From Nectonema munidae (Eukaryota > Nematomorpha > Nectonematoida > Nectonematidae), in assembly GCA_030549495.1 (NCBI GenBank), contig JAUIRK010000855.1, positions 1,467,501 through 1,531,500 of the forward strand: a stretch of DNA of 64,000 bases, read 5' to 3'. The position numbers and the translations under genes were made by a program. Below the pieces are notes generated by a model. The model worked only from the letters and a program-made list of their open reading frames with translations. It did not search any database and was not told the origin of the DNA. Positions 1-12,714 of this stretch are shown in pieces (position 1 is the stretch's first letter; every line of letters starts with the position of its first letter).

Positions 1-566
1 AAATTGTGATTCAGGAATGTAAATTTATATATTTACGTGACTATGTTTTTGTCATTTAGACTTAAAACAGAAATTTTTGAAATTAGGGCAAAAAACTAAG
101 CTGATAAGTATAATATTTAGCATGCAAAAAAAATTTTTTTTTCAAATATACAGTACTGGCAAAATTTTGGGCATATAGGAAATTTTCCTATGTTGAAATT
201 TTGACCTAAAATATCTCGAGAAGTACAAATCGTGTGAAAACTGGAGATGGCTCATTCAAAAGAGCATTAAAAACTATCGATTTGGTATCTAAAATCTCGG
301 AAAATATTTTATTCTATATGTTTTTTCGTTGATCGAAAATTCAAAATTTTCAAATTTGGACGCCATTTTTTGGGAAAGTATAATATTTGAGTAGACGAAG
401 ATAGGGGCGCTATCCTTAACAAAAAATAAAATCTGCAATTTTGATATTAAATTTTTGATTTTGTGATAATTGAATTATGCATTAATAAATTGTTATAAAG
501 TAAATATATATATATATAGACCTTTATTTAAATTTTATAGAGTTCGCAACCCTATATAAAGAAAAA
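1..566. other. AT-rich non-coding DNA
   Basis: No coding exon, repeat end or structured RNA is recognisable here. The sequence is AT-rich with short A and T runs and a small (TA)n run near 505-520. Confidence 0.5.
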
Positions 567-902
567 ATGCCTAGTTATAACAAAAGTATTAAAAAGGCTG
601 GATTTTCCAAAGGCCAATCAAAATTAAAGTTCATAAAAAAAATGAAAGTCAGACAATTAGTCTTATTAGGAAAAAACGATAACCAAATCGAAAGACCATC
701 TCTAGATGGAAATGCCACTTCATCGCAATCATTTGAAAACACGTTTGAAGAAGTTTATGCGAAAAATTTATATATACATATACATATATATCATTTAAAA
801 ATCTATTGTTTGATACTGCATTTGGGATATTTTGACCTAAATTTGATTCATTTTGGTACCCATTTAAGACCATTGTTCCCTTTTGCTTTGCAGAAGAATT
901 AA
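567..902 (+). CDS. Hypothetical short reading frame, possible first exon
   Basis: I do not recognise this frame. The first ~65 codons are Lys/Ser/Asn-rich and hydrophilic (starts MPSYNKSIKKAGFSKGQ), with a start preceded by an A run. From about 770 the frame runs into (TA)n-like DNA and stops looking like protein. A possible acceptor (tttgcag) lies near 883-893. It could be the first exon of a small spliced gene or a fragment of a transposon gene. No domain or partner is visible, so no function is offered. Confidence 0.2.
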   Translation: MPSYNKSIKKAGFSKGQSKLKFIKKMKVRQLVLLGKNDNQIERPSLDGNATSSQSFENTFEEVYAKNLYIHIHIYHLKIYCLILHLGYFDLNLIHFGTHLRPLFPFALQKN

Positions 903-1106
903 GGGAGACGATCTGCTAGTGAGTTTATCTTAGTTGTTTGTTTCTTTTTTGAAGCGCATTTTGTCTGAACAAAGATCATCAATGCTCCATGAACGAAAGC
1001 GAAATCTTATAATTTTATCATATTTGAGAAATTATACAAGGAACATTAATCTTGATGACCTTATGAAGGTGTTGCTGAAAATTCTCGCAGAATTCAATTG
1101 TTTTCA

Positions 1107-1605
1107 ATCTATAAATGAAATTGGCATTGTTGATTTGATATGAAAACGTGTATATTTCATGTAAAATTTTAATGAATCTTATCGAAGACAGATTTTAGAA
1201 ATAAACCGTAACTTTGTTTCACACTTATAAATATTTTCAAATTTTAAATGCAAAAACAATCCATAAATGAAATAGGCATTGTTGATTTTATATAAAAGCG
1301 TGTATATTTCATGTAAAATTTTAATTAATGTTCTCGGAGACAGATTTTAAAAATAAACCGCAGATTAGCATTTTCAAATTCTAAATGCAAAAAGAATTTA
1401 TAAATGAAATTGCGATTGTTGATTTGTTATAATAATGTGTATATTCCATGTAAAATTTGAATGAATGTTTTCAGAGACAGATTTTAGAAGTAAACCGCAA
1501 GTTTGTTACATACTTATATGTATTTTCAATTTCTAAATTCCAAAAATGAAATCAGTATGCCTCATTTGATATAAAAAATATATTTCATGTAAAATTTGAG
1601 GGTAT
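1107..1605. repeat. Four-copy tandem repeat, ~140-150 bp unit
   Basis: A unit opening with ataaatgaaattggcattgt and continuing through tgtatatttcatgtaaaatt and agacagattttagaa recurs at about 1111, 1263, 1401 and 1543. Spacing is about 152, 138 and 142 bp. The last copy is the most decayed. It looks like a short, old minisatellite or satellite patch. No coding potential is shared between units. Confidence 0.75.
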
Positions 1606-2136
1606 ATTTTATTAGATATATTTCTCATCAATCAAAATTTTGATTGACATTTCCCAATAAGTAACCATGATTTTGAAAAAATTTAAACTATAAAGTGTTA
1701 TGTTTTCAAAACTGTATATATTTATAAATTTTCAAACGAGTATATAATATAGAACCAAGGTTATACGCTTAACTAGAGATACTGTCAGAATTTTGCTGAA
1801 AAAGTTTAACTTTTGATTTTGATTGACAGATTTAGACATGAAAAGGTCATTCAACTGCCATGAAAATGGTATCAAAAGATGAAGCTATAAATTTTAGGAA
1901 ATGTCACGAAGTATGTAGCAAAAGATGTAGCCAATTTGGTAAAAAAGAAATTTAAGTTAGCCCCCCCCCCCGTCACTGATAGTGTTAAAAACAATCAGGG
2001 TGATTCAGATTTTTCAATATAAGCCTATTTTTTGTGCCCCCTCCATGTACTTCGCTCTGGCTACGACACTGATACAAGGTGTTAGTTATAACTAGAAATT
2101 GAAGAATAATGATCATCAAAGCTAAGTGTTAACGGC

Positions 2137-2254
2137 TAGTTGGTTGATGCTCACACACAGCCACTAAACGTCAGTTCAAACCTCATAGTTTGAACACCAT
2201 AAGTGTAACTGATGAGGCTAAACCGGTCTTTCACATCAGTGCACGTTTAGTGAT
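2137..2254 (+). ncRNA. Hammerhead-ribozyme-like three-way junction, degenerate copy 1
   Basis: The outer arms CACTAAACGT (2162-2171) and ACGTTTAGTG (2243-2252) are perfect complements. Inside lie a hairpin GTTCAAAC/AGTTTGAAC (from about 2174) and a core-like CTGATGAG at 2209-2216. The CGTC at 2169-2172 sits where a hammerhead would be cut. A close relative lies at 55731-55825 and keeps the CGAAAC core that this copy lacks. The base pairs next to the presumed cut site fit poorly, so activity is doubtful. It is probably a mobile-element fragment. Confidence 0.4.
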
Positions 2255-3642
2255 GATGATCAAATACAAGAGAACTTACATTACAATATTAGTATATGAA
2301 ATAAAAATACACAAAGTAAACATTATAAAATCTTATTTATAAATTATTAAATTGTTTTTTAGAAATGGAGTGGCAATTATAAATTAATATCTTTTTGAAG
2401 AAGTCGTCCTTTGAATTAATAGTTTTAAGTTGAAATTATTAGTGAAATCCTAAATACTAAAATCTATGGAATTAAAGTGATTTAAAAATGTTTTAAACAA
2501 GGGTTTATTTAATGTTGAAATGATTAGTGAAGTAATCTTTAGATTTACTGAATTTTGAAGAATATTTATCGATTACATATTCAGTATTAGATTCGCAAAA
2601 TTTTGCTGTGTCACATGCAATGATTCCTCATCAGATGAATCTAAAAAGTAATTTCAACCCTTGACTAGTTTTAATAGGTACCTATTAACAATATTTTGAT
2701 TCAAATGTAAAAAAAAACAAGTACTAATTTTGACTCATCATGCGTGCTTATTGGACGCGCAATGATAACAAAAAATGTCACTAAAAATGGTTAGCATTCA
2801 ATTTTTTGGACTATAAATTGCATGGGTTAGGGAATCGTGAGAAGTTTTCATAATGAGCCTTTTTTTTATTGAAAATAAGGTTAATACAGCCTAAAATTTT
2901 TTAGCACTTTAGAATATCACATGTGAATAATCGTTTAGAAAAAGGAAAGTTAAACACATTCAAAAATTTCACTAGTATTTGTTTATAATTTTAAGAATGG
3001 TAATAATTTTGGGAAACAATGTTTTACAGAATATTTGACAGAAATTTCATTATCTTCAATGAAAATTTGTGCTCTGATTCAAAATTGCTTTAAACAAAGT
3101 TTTAATATTTATTTATCCTTCATATGAAAATCATACATTCATTTTCATTGATGATAATATTCATAACAATGATGATTTAAGAGGTAGTTGAGATAACTGA
3201 TGAGTTACGTAAAAATATTAAACGCTCGATATTTTTATAAAAATCGGATTAATTTTTTTAATTAATGGACTAATGTCACTCTTTAATCAGACGATTAGAT
3301 AGTTTTTTTGAATAAAATAATTTTTCGCATGAGTTGTGAAAATGTTATTAAATTTGGTATCTTTTTATAATAAAGTTGTTAAAACTATATATTGACCACC
3401 ACTGACCCTTGAAATGTAAAAGTATCCTTTTGAATAGTATTTTTTTGTTAATTTAAGTATAAAGTGAGAAAATAATGGCAATAAAATATAATATTAAATT
3501 CAATAAATTTTTTTTATAAAATTGGAGAGAAGACAAAACTTCTTATATTTAAAGTATATGAGAGAAAATAATCACAATAAAATAAAATATTAAATTCAAT
3601 AAATTTTTTATAAAAATTGAAGATAAGACAACACATGTTATA

Positions 3643-3943
3643 CAGTACCCGCGCTAAGCAATACGTTTGGGGGAGGGGGCTTCATTGTGGTGCTAATTTT
3701 GAACTATCAGATTAATCTGCTTCAAGGCGAAAAGAAAACATATGATGTATTTGTCAAGCCATATCTATATAAATTACATTTTCATGAAAGAAATGATCAT
3801 GGATGCTAGATGTTTGTCATATTTTTTTAGGGTAATGAAATTTTTTTTAGGAGAGCTTGAAAATTAGCTGGGGAGGGCTTAAGAAATAGTTAGGGGGGGG
3901 GGGTAGCTTGTGCCTCAAAATTTAATAGGTAGCGCGGGCTCTG
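3643..3943. mobile_element. MITE with CAG...CTG ends, about 300 bp
   Basis: The left end CAGTACCCGCGCTA and right end TAGCGCGGGCTCTG are near-perfect inverted repeats. The interior is non-coding with G runs (3670-3680, 3895-3902). No convincing target-site duplication was seen, so the superfamily is open. CAG/CTG termini occur in several DNA transposon superfamilies. Confidence 0.6.
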
Positions 3944-5402
3944 ATAAACCTTAATTGACCCTTTAAATATAAAATAATCACTTTTTGAACAAAGAAAATT
4001 TTTACCACCTGAAGTCTAAAAACACTTTTCTCTTTTATTAAAGGTTCGTATCTCATTTTAAAAACATTAATAAAGTCATTAAGTGGCAAAAGAATATATT
4101 GACCTAGGCCCGGTGATCAGAGAAGTGTTTGAGCCATCCCCTCTCTTCCTCTGGAAATTCCTTAGAACAGCGTTTTTCACTCTTTCTACTCTGACCTATA
4201 GTAAGAACCACAGTTTGCATCGCTACCCATAATACTTAGGTGTAATAAGACAAACTCTGATCACTAGGTTCATTTATTTAGCATCGACAATTTATATGTA
4301 TATTTTTTTATGATCTGCACATTGTTTTATTTATATGTATGAATAAAATATTAATACTTTAGATTTTCTTCACTTTGCTCTCCCTTGATTTCCTTTCTTT
4401 TTTGTCACGACCCATTTTATTTTTCACGCGACCCAATAAAGAGTCGGACCCACAGTTTGAAAAAAGCTGCCAGAATATATAAATGTATACACTTTCTTAT
4501 AATCCATGCCTTATTAAAATTAATCTTGCTTAAGAACTTAGATTTTTGCTAGAAGGCTGGATCTGATAGTGACCATCTTAGGAAAAAAGTATAAAAAAAA
4601 AAGAATCACTTAAGGGGTCAGTATTTGTAGATCAAATAGTGTTTTTGAAAACATACCATTGCGAATTGTATTTTTCGATGTAAATTATATGCAATAAATA
4701 ATTTTCTCCAGTTTTCTTTCATCATTTTAGGGTTTAAAAGATGATTGAAATTGAAATAAATTTATTGAATGTTACCTAAGAGATTTTAATGCTTGTCTAA
4801 TAGAATAATATAATAATAATAATAAATTTATTAATAAAAATTGGAAAAAAAGATAAGCATTGAATAGTGTGTCGATCAAAAGTAGCATCGCATAAATTCA
4901 TTTCTAAAAGAGATCAAAGGAAGATGGATCTTGATTGGGATGACTCCAACAGAAGTTAAACACTTTAAATAAGATATTATGGAACTGCTAAAATATACAT
5001 TTTGTCTTCAGTCAAAAAAAGATTCACAGAATTGACTGTTTGATTCAAGTGATAATAAATTGAATTGATAATATTTGGTGTAAGAAATGAGATATTTAAT
5101 ATAAAAGATAAAAATTTAAGCTATTTTATAAAAATAAGTTAAATATATTGTACAAATTTATATTCCAATTATTTTTTAAAAAACATGAAAAGTTTTATTT
5201 TTAATATTTATTTTTTTAATTTTTTTTTAAATATTTAATGCTCCATACAAGGATTCAAATTACTTTTTAAAAGCCTATCAGATGAATAATTCCACTAAAG
5301 AATAAATTTCTAATTTTATAATACGAGTTTATCACCAACAATTTAGCTGTACATTATTTTTGCTTAAAGTATAACAAATGAAGTCTTCTAATTTAAATTT
5401 CT
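3944..5402. other. AT-rich DNA upstream of furin exon 1
   Basis: No coding exon or repeat boundary can be defended here. Any promoter or untranslated exon of the furin-like gene should lie in or upstream of this stretch, but no distinctive core-promoter signal stands out. Confidence 0.4.
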
Positions 5403-5933
5403 ATGTTATTTTCTTCTAGCTTTTATTCACCTCTAAATTCTTTCTTAACTATTTTTTTAGCATTTATTTTACATCTTAATTGTAAATTAAAACTACAAAA
5501 TGATAATTCAAATAATTTATGGCATAATTCCTTTATATTCTATCATAATTCTTCCTTACATAACAGCAACGAAACCTTCTCACAAATAAAAACCTTTTGT
5601 TCAAGATTTGGCTTTATTTATATAAATCAAGTATTTAATACTGATCACAGATATCATCTTTCTTCATATCCAATTTTGCCTTCAAAGTCGAAATATTCTA
5701 TTTCTTCTCTTAATTTTTTTCGCCATATTAAAAAGAAACTTCCTACCGGTGTTAAATTTTATCAATTAAAAGTTCAAAAACGTGTTAAAAGAAGTTTTTC
5801 TATCGATCTTTCATATGGCGCTGCTGATTCAATTTTAAATGAATTTAATGATCATAATTCTCTATTTCCAAATAATAAAGAAGGTGATGTTCTTCGTTTT
5901 AATGATCCTCAATATGGCAAACAGTGGTATTTG
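5403..5933 (+). CDS. Furin-like proprotein convertase, coding exon 1 (signal and prodomain)
   Basis: First coding exon of a kexin/furin-type (S8B) serine protease of the secretory pathway, which cleaves precursors after paired basic residues. It encodes residues 1-177. The N-terminus has a hydrophobic signal-like core at about 13-26. The prodomain contains FGFIYINQVFN (69-79), matching the conserved HGF...G.IF segment, and ends in RVKR (127-130), the expected self-cleavage site. After an acidic linker the catalytic domain begins at FNDPQYGKQWYL, then donor GTAACA. The junction is phase 0 and joins exon 2 to give [13 protein letters not shown], as in furins. Base and codon use are much more AT-rich than in the later exons, and Asn/Ser/Phe are abundant. 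The start is the first Met of the frame; an upstream exon cannot be excluded. Confidence 0.8.
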
Positions 5934-7089
5934 GTAACATTTTTTTTATATCTTAGATTATTTTTCCATGTTTTTATTTATAGTAAAAGTTACGATTATT
6001 TTGCGAACGATACTTATTAGAATTCTTGCTCCCTAATATTTAATCGTTATAAATTATATAATTTCTTACAAGAATAACAACTTATATGCAGATACTATCA
6101 AAACCAAAAGAATATTATAATTTTAACACAATGTTATAATTAAAATTTTAACTACATATACGTAAACTCTTATGATTTAATCAAGGCTTTCATTATATTT
6201 TTCTACACTTTATATATGTTTTAAAATGAAGGATTTTTTTAAACTTTTTCCATACTTACTGGTCAAGGCTGATTATGTTTTAGATATAGCGCTTGGATTA
6301 ATGGTGTCAAGTTTTTTCTCTAATAAAATCACATTCCATTTGGAATGCTTTTTTGAGCCTCGATAAAGTATTTTAAACTTTATTATTGTTTAGATCGGGG
6401 CTCAACAGTTATCTTTATATAGGCCAGAGTTGTCCAGGTTTTTTTGGGGGAGTAGTACTCGTAAAAAATTCCAACTAGCTCCGAATTTTATTTTTACAAA
6501 TTTATTATTACTATTTATTATAAAAATAAAGAGGAATAAATGATAGATTCGTAAAATATATGTATGATCTTTTCATATAACAGATGGATAATTTTATAAA
6601 AACGTTATAATACCAAAAATGCACAATGCGTCCAAAGAGAGCGATGCCCACATTTAACAATACTTAGGGTCGCAATTTGGGCAAGACTAATCTAGATGCA
6701 TCGATAGAATCGATCATTTGAACTGAAAGTACTCATATATTTTATTTATAATATGCTTCAAATTTGGTAATCAAAATTTTTTACATACTCATTATTTGCT
6801 GAAATTTAAAAGCTCTTCAACCATGCTTATTCAACTTTTAAGAACCATTATCCATTCTAGGAATTGGAATAAGAGAATCGGAAGCGATTCCAATTGGGAT
6901 ACCTGAAAAAGTTTGCTTCTTATGGATTTCGATTTTGATTAATCAATCCTCTCATCTCTAAATTTACAACATCAAGGTGTTGTTTGGTGTCTCTTTTTTT
7001 GTTTTAATCAGTTTTTAATGCAGTTTTGTTGCCCTTTTCCGAGCAAGCTACGGTCTAGCTTGTTAATACATCTAAAAAAAAGTATAAAC

Positions 7090-7290
7090 ATTTACTTTAC
7101 TTTGCTTCTCCAATTTTCCCTATTTCACTCTTCTCCTAATTTCATTTTTCATATCTGTTTCAACTACTTCTTTCCAAATTATTTTCGGTCTTGCCCCCTC
7201 TCTCTACCTTTAGTTTGCTTTTGCTTAAACCATTCTAATAAACTCATCTTTAGATCTTGTATTTACATGAGTAAAGCATCTCAATCTTTG
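7090..7290 (-). mobile_element. LINE 3' remnant (reverse-transcriptase C-terminus)
   Basis: Read on the minus strand, one frame gives QRLRCFTHVNTRSKDEFIRM, then after stops REGARPKIIWKEVVETDMKN and EIRRRVK. This is the pattern of the tail of LINE polymerases (RLRWFGHV...GRP...W...DM). Several stops break it. The plus-strand 125-codon frame over this place is only its shadow. Confidence 0.5.
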
Positions 7291-7919
7291 ATTTTTATAC
7301 CCTCATATATCTCATTGACTTCTCCAAGATTAATGATTTATGCACTTCTTATTTTTAGTCTGCATTTCTCATTTTCTTTTATGGGCAAACTCTGACCACT
7401 CTATGTTACTAATCTAGAGCTAATCCTACTTTTGTATACTTACATCATAGAATAACTTCTACTACACAAAATACTGCCTAAAGTCTTGAATAAAAAGATG
7501 AAAAGTTTAATTAAAATGTAATGGTCTGAAATAAAGAAGGATTGCTTATGTTCATCCACACATAGTCAACAAGATTAATGAAGATGTCATTACAATCTTT
7601 GCTAAGATGAGATCCACGTGGCCTTTGAATGAATAACATAACACAAATGAGATCAAATGTAAAGTTTAAAGGAGTTTGATTATTTTTTTCCAAATTAGAT
7701 AAATTTTTTCAATAATGTAATGTATTTAAATTTGGAATTTGTATATTTTAACAGTTTATAAATTGATACTTCATGATAAAAAAACTTTTATTATAGATCT
7801 AAAACTGAGAAATATTAGAAATTTTAATTTTTAAAATCAAACATTTAATAATGAAAAGATAAATTTCTCTTGTGCTTCCTTCAAATTTACTTCAACCTTT
7901 CACATTATTTAGGCCCCCT

Positions 7920-8060
7920 TTAACCCCCTTAACGACCAGAATAATCAGACGATATCTAATGTAAAGCAGAAGATTTGTATTAAAGAGCTTTGATAAACGC
8001 AGACGATTTTGTTTTTGTAAATTCGACTATAGTCGACTCTGGGCGTTAATTGGTTATTAA
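7920..8060 (-). mobile_element. TTAA MITE type A, reversed
   Basis: It begins TTAACCCCCTTAACGACCAG and continues ATCAGACGATATCTAATG, AAACGCAGACGATTTT and the palindrome GACTATAGTC near the right end. The right terminus has decayed to GGTTATTAA. It aligns along its length with the reverse complement of the better copy at 13001-13136. Confidence 0.85.
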
Positions 8061-8393
8061 GCAGTAAGGGTATTACTATTCGAAGCCCTTTCTGTATTCT
8101 ATGGGCTAATTATAAAAATGAAATTTTTAAAATTTCTCATCAAAAAACTATTTACAAGGATTCTGCAAATAAAAAAAAGCGAAAAAGTCCTTTTCTAAAA
8201 TTTTTTTTTGTACAATAAGCACTATGTCTTCTTTCTGTCTTACTTCTATTCAAAAATATAAATTCTATTAACTGCTTCACATAGTTTTTTTCACATATAA
8301 CGAATTATATCTAACGTTTCTTAACAAATACACTTCTAACTAAAGCATAAATAGGTTTACATCATGACTGTACTAGGTACAGAGAACAAGTGT

Positions 8394-8534
8394 TTAACCC
8401 AACCCGTTAACGCCCATGTCGACTATAGTCGACTTTACAAAAATAAAATCGTCTGCGTTTATCAAAGCTCTTTAATACAAATATTCTGCTTTACATTAGA
8501 TATCGTCTGATTATTCTGGTCGGTAACGGGTTAA
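8394..8534 (+). mobile_element. TTAA MITE type A
   Basis: TTAACCC left end (with a small duplication, AACCCG), a SalI-type palindrome GTCGACTATAGTCGAC, then internal TCGTCTGCG and TCGTCTGAT words and the right end AACGGGTTAA. The final TTAA (8531-8534) is shared with the next element. Confidence 0.9.
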
Positions 8535-8661
8535 GTACCATAAAATCAGACGATATCTAAAAAAAAACGCAGACGATTTATATTCAAAGTCATTGAAAAA
8601 AGCAGACGAAGATGAAATTACTTATGTTCCCAAATGGGAGCATTGGGACTTAATGGGTTAA
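8531..8661 (-). mobile_element. TTAA MITE type B, reversed, abutting type A
   Basis: It starts at the TTAA that ends the type A copy and carries three CAGACGA words (ATCAGACGATATCT, CGCAGACGATTTA, AGCAGACGAAGA). Next comes a palindromic segment TTCCCAAATGGGA, then the end AATGGGTTAA. The palindrome differs in sequence from that of other B copies but still pairs with itself. Confidence 0.9.
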
Positions 8662-8812
8662 ATCGCTTTTATTTTACCGGCAAAAAATTTGACAGTGTCA
8701 ATGGATTTAATGTTTACTATTTTTGAATTATGAAAAATATTTTTAATATTAATTAAAATTCTAGAAAATAATGTATTGGATGTAATATTCAAAGAAAATG
8801 AGAATTCTTATT

Positions 8813-9345
8813 GCGTCTGTCTACATTTGAATTTGCGCGCCAAAAAAAAGAGAAATACTAACAGCACTATTGTTTACATTTCGTAAATGAATACACTTTG
8901 TAATATTTATCATCTTGGTATGAAGGCTATTTCTAGGTGAATATTTGAAAGCGAGAAGTATTTATTGAATACAAATAAAAACATATTTTAACAATTATAT
9001 TGTTAATAAATATAAACAAATTTATTTCAAGTGTTTATTAAAAAAATAAAAGAATAAATTCAAAAACCTAGGAAAAACAAACATTTGAATTTCTTATTTT
9101 TTCGGCTTTCTTGGTCCTGAACAAAATTTGAAAGTTTCAAAACATTTTTATGTTGATTAAAATTTAAAAAAGTTAAGCAGACGACTTTAGTGATTGAATG
9201 AAATTTAAGAATTCGTCTGTGTCTACATTTAAATTTTCGCGGCAATAAAACAAAATAGGTGACATCCGTGCTGTTTACGCTTCCTCAAATATTATGATAT
9301 CTATATGTAAGATATTTCGATGTGAATATTTGATAGTTTGTGGAA
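8813..9345. repeat. Diverged direct duplication, two ~140-bp units
   Basis: Unit 1 (about 8813-8960) holds gcgtctgtctacatttgaat, gcgcgcc, tgtttac and gtgaatatttgaaag. Unit 2 (about 9210-9345) holds the matching cgtctgtgtctacattta, cgcggc, tgtttac and gtgaatatttgatag. Both carry CGTCTG words related to those of the nearby TTAA MITEs. Confidence 0.5.
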
Positions 9346-10200
9346 CTTCGCATTGCACTATTTTGCGTGATTTTCAAAGTAAAGCATTTATTTGCTTCAA
9401 ACAGTTTTGAGTGAAACTCTGACTCTTATGGCTTTGTAAAAAGTTGAAATAATCAATATTCTTTCATTCATCACTTCCTAATACGAAAATTATTATTGAT
9501 TTTAATGTCATAGTGATGATTCTTGATTAGACAAAGATCGAAATATTTTATACATGTTTTCGCTGGGTCATCTTGATCTCTCTCCCCCTCTTTATTCCGC
9601 CCTCATTGCCTCCAAAAAGTACATCTATGTATTTTTTTACAAAGTCCATTTAAATTTGGCCTTCCTGATTTTAAAAATCAGCTAATCTGGACAATTAAAT
9701 ACTTGAATAAAAAGTTATTAACATAATTTTTTTATCCTCTCCAGAAATAAGTAGTGTGAAAAAATATGTGATTAAAAGAAAACATTTTTATACTAAAAAA
9801 GAGATTGCTAATCATGTATTTAGAACTAGATTTTTAAAAGACGCCCAAATTAAATCCCAATTTTTTTGGGATTTAAGCTAGCTTTCACATTTTATCCAAA
9901 ATAAATGCCAGATTCGGAAAAAAAATTGTCGGCGAAAGTTTTGAAAAATCATAGAAGTTCTGACTAGTAATTGCGTGCTTGATGAGATTTTTATTTTTAA
10001 TGGCAAAATTTAAAGACAATTTAATTCTGAACAACTCAACAACACTAACAAAATCTAAACAGAATCCAAACTTTAAGAAGGAAAGTGTAGCAAATACTAT
10101 CAAAATCAATTTTCAAAAAATTGTCACCTTTCGGTCTTTATCATTCTTCAGTATCCTATGTTATCTTCCAGTAAAATTTTTGATTCCTTAGATTCTATTT

Positions 10201-10318
10201 ATCTTCGATAGCACACGGTCTCGGGTTCGATTCAGCATTAAGCCTTCTTGGTTCATAGTTCAACAGAAACTGTGCAATTGCGCGTTGTGGATGAAAACAC
10301 ATCAAGATGCCATGACTT
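10201..10318 (+). repeat. tRNA-derived SINE copy
   Basis: It has a pol III B-box-like GGGTTCGATTC (10223-10233) followed by the shared SINE body (AGCCTTCTTGGTTCATAGTT, TGCAATTGCGC, GATGAAAACAC). The same body occurs at 37655, 40504 (reversed) and 62718 (reversed). The tRNA-like head is truncated here. Confidence 0.65.
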
Positions 10319-11187
10319 TTGGGCAAAAATAAGGTTGAATGCAAATTCATTGACAGTCAAATTCATCCTTAAATAATTTTGAAACAAGTCAACTTTTTTT
10401 AATTATTTTTTCATTTTTTTTTATTATAAAATTTAACTTGTTTTTATTTTCAGTTTTTTTAATTATAACAAAGGTTTTGTGTAAAAATGATTTTACAAAT
10501 GTTATTTTATAGACTCACACAAACAATTTATACACAAAAATGTTTATATAATTTAAAAACTGAAAATGATTAAAAAAAAAAGTTAACTTTTAGAATAAAA
10601 AAATATAAAATAAAAGATTTATTCTTCTTAATTTGAAACTTTAAATAGAGTTATAAATTAAAGTGAAATGGATGAAAATTATTTCTTAAAGGACCTGTCA
10701 CTCACTGATAAATGAAAATCAAGATCCTCATTATATTACCTATTGTACACAACAAACACGTGCTCGAAAACGCTAAATTTGAATGGGAATGCACTGCCTT
10801 TATCTTTACGACTATTTCCATCCACTTCTTATATTTCTCTACTCCACTTTTTGTTCACATTAAAACTCAAATATATAGGTCACCAATAGAGAGGCATTTT
10901 TCTCCGAAGCTTCCTACACGATGATGCACACACATTATATATATATATAGTGTTCTGAAAAGTGCTAGGCATCTATCTTAAACTCTGAATCTTTTTTTCT
11001 TCTTGGAATCTCTCTCTACTTTCATGATTTTTAAGCTTCAAATTGGAATTTATCTCCTAAGAAAAATATTTAAAAAGAAAAAGATTGGTTGTGTGCGGTG
11101 GTGTATTCAGAAACATAGAAAGTAATCACTGCTTAAAAAGAAGTTATGCTCTCTTTAGTCATAGGAGCGCTGAATATGCAGACTCAT

Positions 11188-11340
11188 TGATCTGATTGGT
11201 TAAAAAAATTTTGAATAATTTTTTCTTTTAACCAATCCAATTACTCTAGAATCCAAACAATTATTTTTGAATATTTCTTGATTAAATTTTGACTATTCAA
11301 ATGACTGTATCTGATTGGCTAAAGTTCATTTATTTTCAAG
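11188..11340 (+). repeat. Dispersed repeat with CCAAT/ATTGG motifs
   Basis: It contains ctgattggttaaa, gaataatt, aaccaatccaatta, gaatatttcttgatt, tttgactattcaaat and ctgattggct in that order. The same order recurs at 38293-38445, and a reversed relative lies at 24335-24485. Probably a non-autonomous transposon family; no ends defined. Confidence 0.55.
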
Positions 11341-12449
11341 CCACTCCTATGTTTTTTTAAAAGTTTTTAGTTCTATTTTGCCTTTTTCACATCTATTTTC
11401 TTTTTTTCATTTCAAAGGAAAAAGAAATATCAGAGTACTCTAAGATATTTCTTTTTCCTCTGAAGAAAGCAGTCTTTTGCCGAAACGCTTGAGGTTTCAT
11501 TTATTCTTTTCAAAAATCACATTTTTTTGCAAATTTTATTTAAGGACCAAAATTTTGAAGATTCTTCTTCAACTTTCTTTTTCAATAGACTTTTATATAT
11601 CTAAAGTAGAGGATTTTCATTTAGGTGTCTCATTAGTCCCCAAAGTGATAAAGGATCACATATGTTATATAACCATAAAAAACTGGAGCCAAGACCGCTC
11701 CCGCGATATAACGGTTCCACGCAATTCAATTTGTAATTAGAAACAATAGCGTTGAAATTGGAGTTATAAAAATCACTATTATTTGTTCCAACTCTAGTTT
11801 GACAATTACATCGTGATTATTGTAATCCAAGGCGATGTAGACACACAGGCACACACACACACACCGGTACACTGACCTTGTAATTAAAGTGTACTTCAGG
11901 GACACGCTCAAATGATAATGTTGTTTTTGTGTCTAGAGATTCTTACTGCCTCCCTCCCTCCCTGGTCGGTCACGATATGAGCGTGTCTCTCGTGGTATCG
12001 GTTACGCATCACAGCGAAGATTTTTCTTCACGTATGCCACCACCCTTTCTTACGTTGTTGCGCGTAGTGAAGGAATTTTATATTAATTGGCTGGCAAGCC
12101 AACAGAGAGACAAAAACACACAGAAAAACTTTGCCAGAGTCTACTTATATATGTGAAAAAATATGCCTTAGCAGTAGTCATCAAACAAGCTGAAATTTGA
12201 CAAGCTAAGCGAGAATGCTGTTTTTCTCTAACACATTAAATTTCAAGTAAATCAAACTTTGAAACTTTCAAAAATGATGTTTTGGAATGACCGTTATACA
12301 TATATGCATAGAAGATCTTTCTATAAAACCTTTTTAATGTTGGAGTTGAACTAAGAGGAAAACAAAAATCTTTTGACAACTTGATATTGCACAACATTTT
12401 TGATTACATACACTATTGTGTTTTAAATTGCCAAATAAGTTTTAATTTA

Positions 12450-12675
12450 AATATGCAATTATGTCCTTCCATGAATTGGAATTGCCAAATGGGGAGACTG
12501 TAATGTTTAAAGAAAGACTTTCAGGGTTATACATTTTTTTATATTTAAAAAAATAAAAAAAATTTTTTTTGTTATTATTTTAATGAAATAACAATGATGT
12601 CTTTTTAGGAATTGAAATAGCCAAGTGGGGAGACTGATAATAAACAATTTGAGACTTTCAGATTATTATACAGTT
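12450..12675. repeat. Direct duplication, two ~90-bp units
   Basis: Unit 1 (about 12450-12533) and unit 2 (about 12590-12670) both contain ggaattg, gccaa.tggggagactg and gactttcag..tatac in the same order, separated by an A/T-rich spacer. Confidence 0.6.
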
Positions 12676-12714
12676 TTCTCTTAAAGTTTCAAAAAAAAAA
12701 ATCCTAGAATACTC

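Noticed and set aside
1956-2080. Poly-C run and a gtcactgatagtg/cactgata pair as a possible hAT-like MITE
   Set aside because: The ends do not form a convincing inverted repeat and no target duplication is visible.
7018-7395. 125-codon plus-strand frame rich in Phe/Ser/Leu
   Set aside because: It overlies a minus-strand LINE remnant and reads as its shadow.
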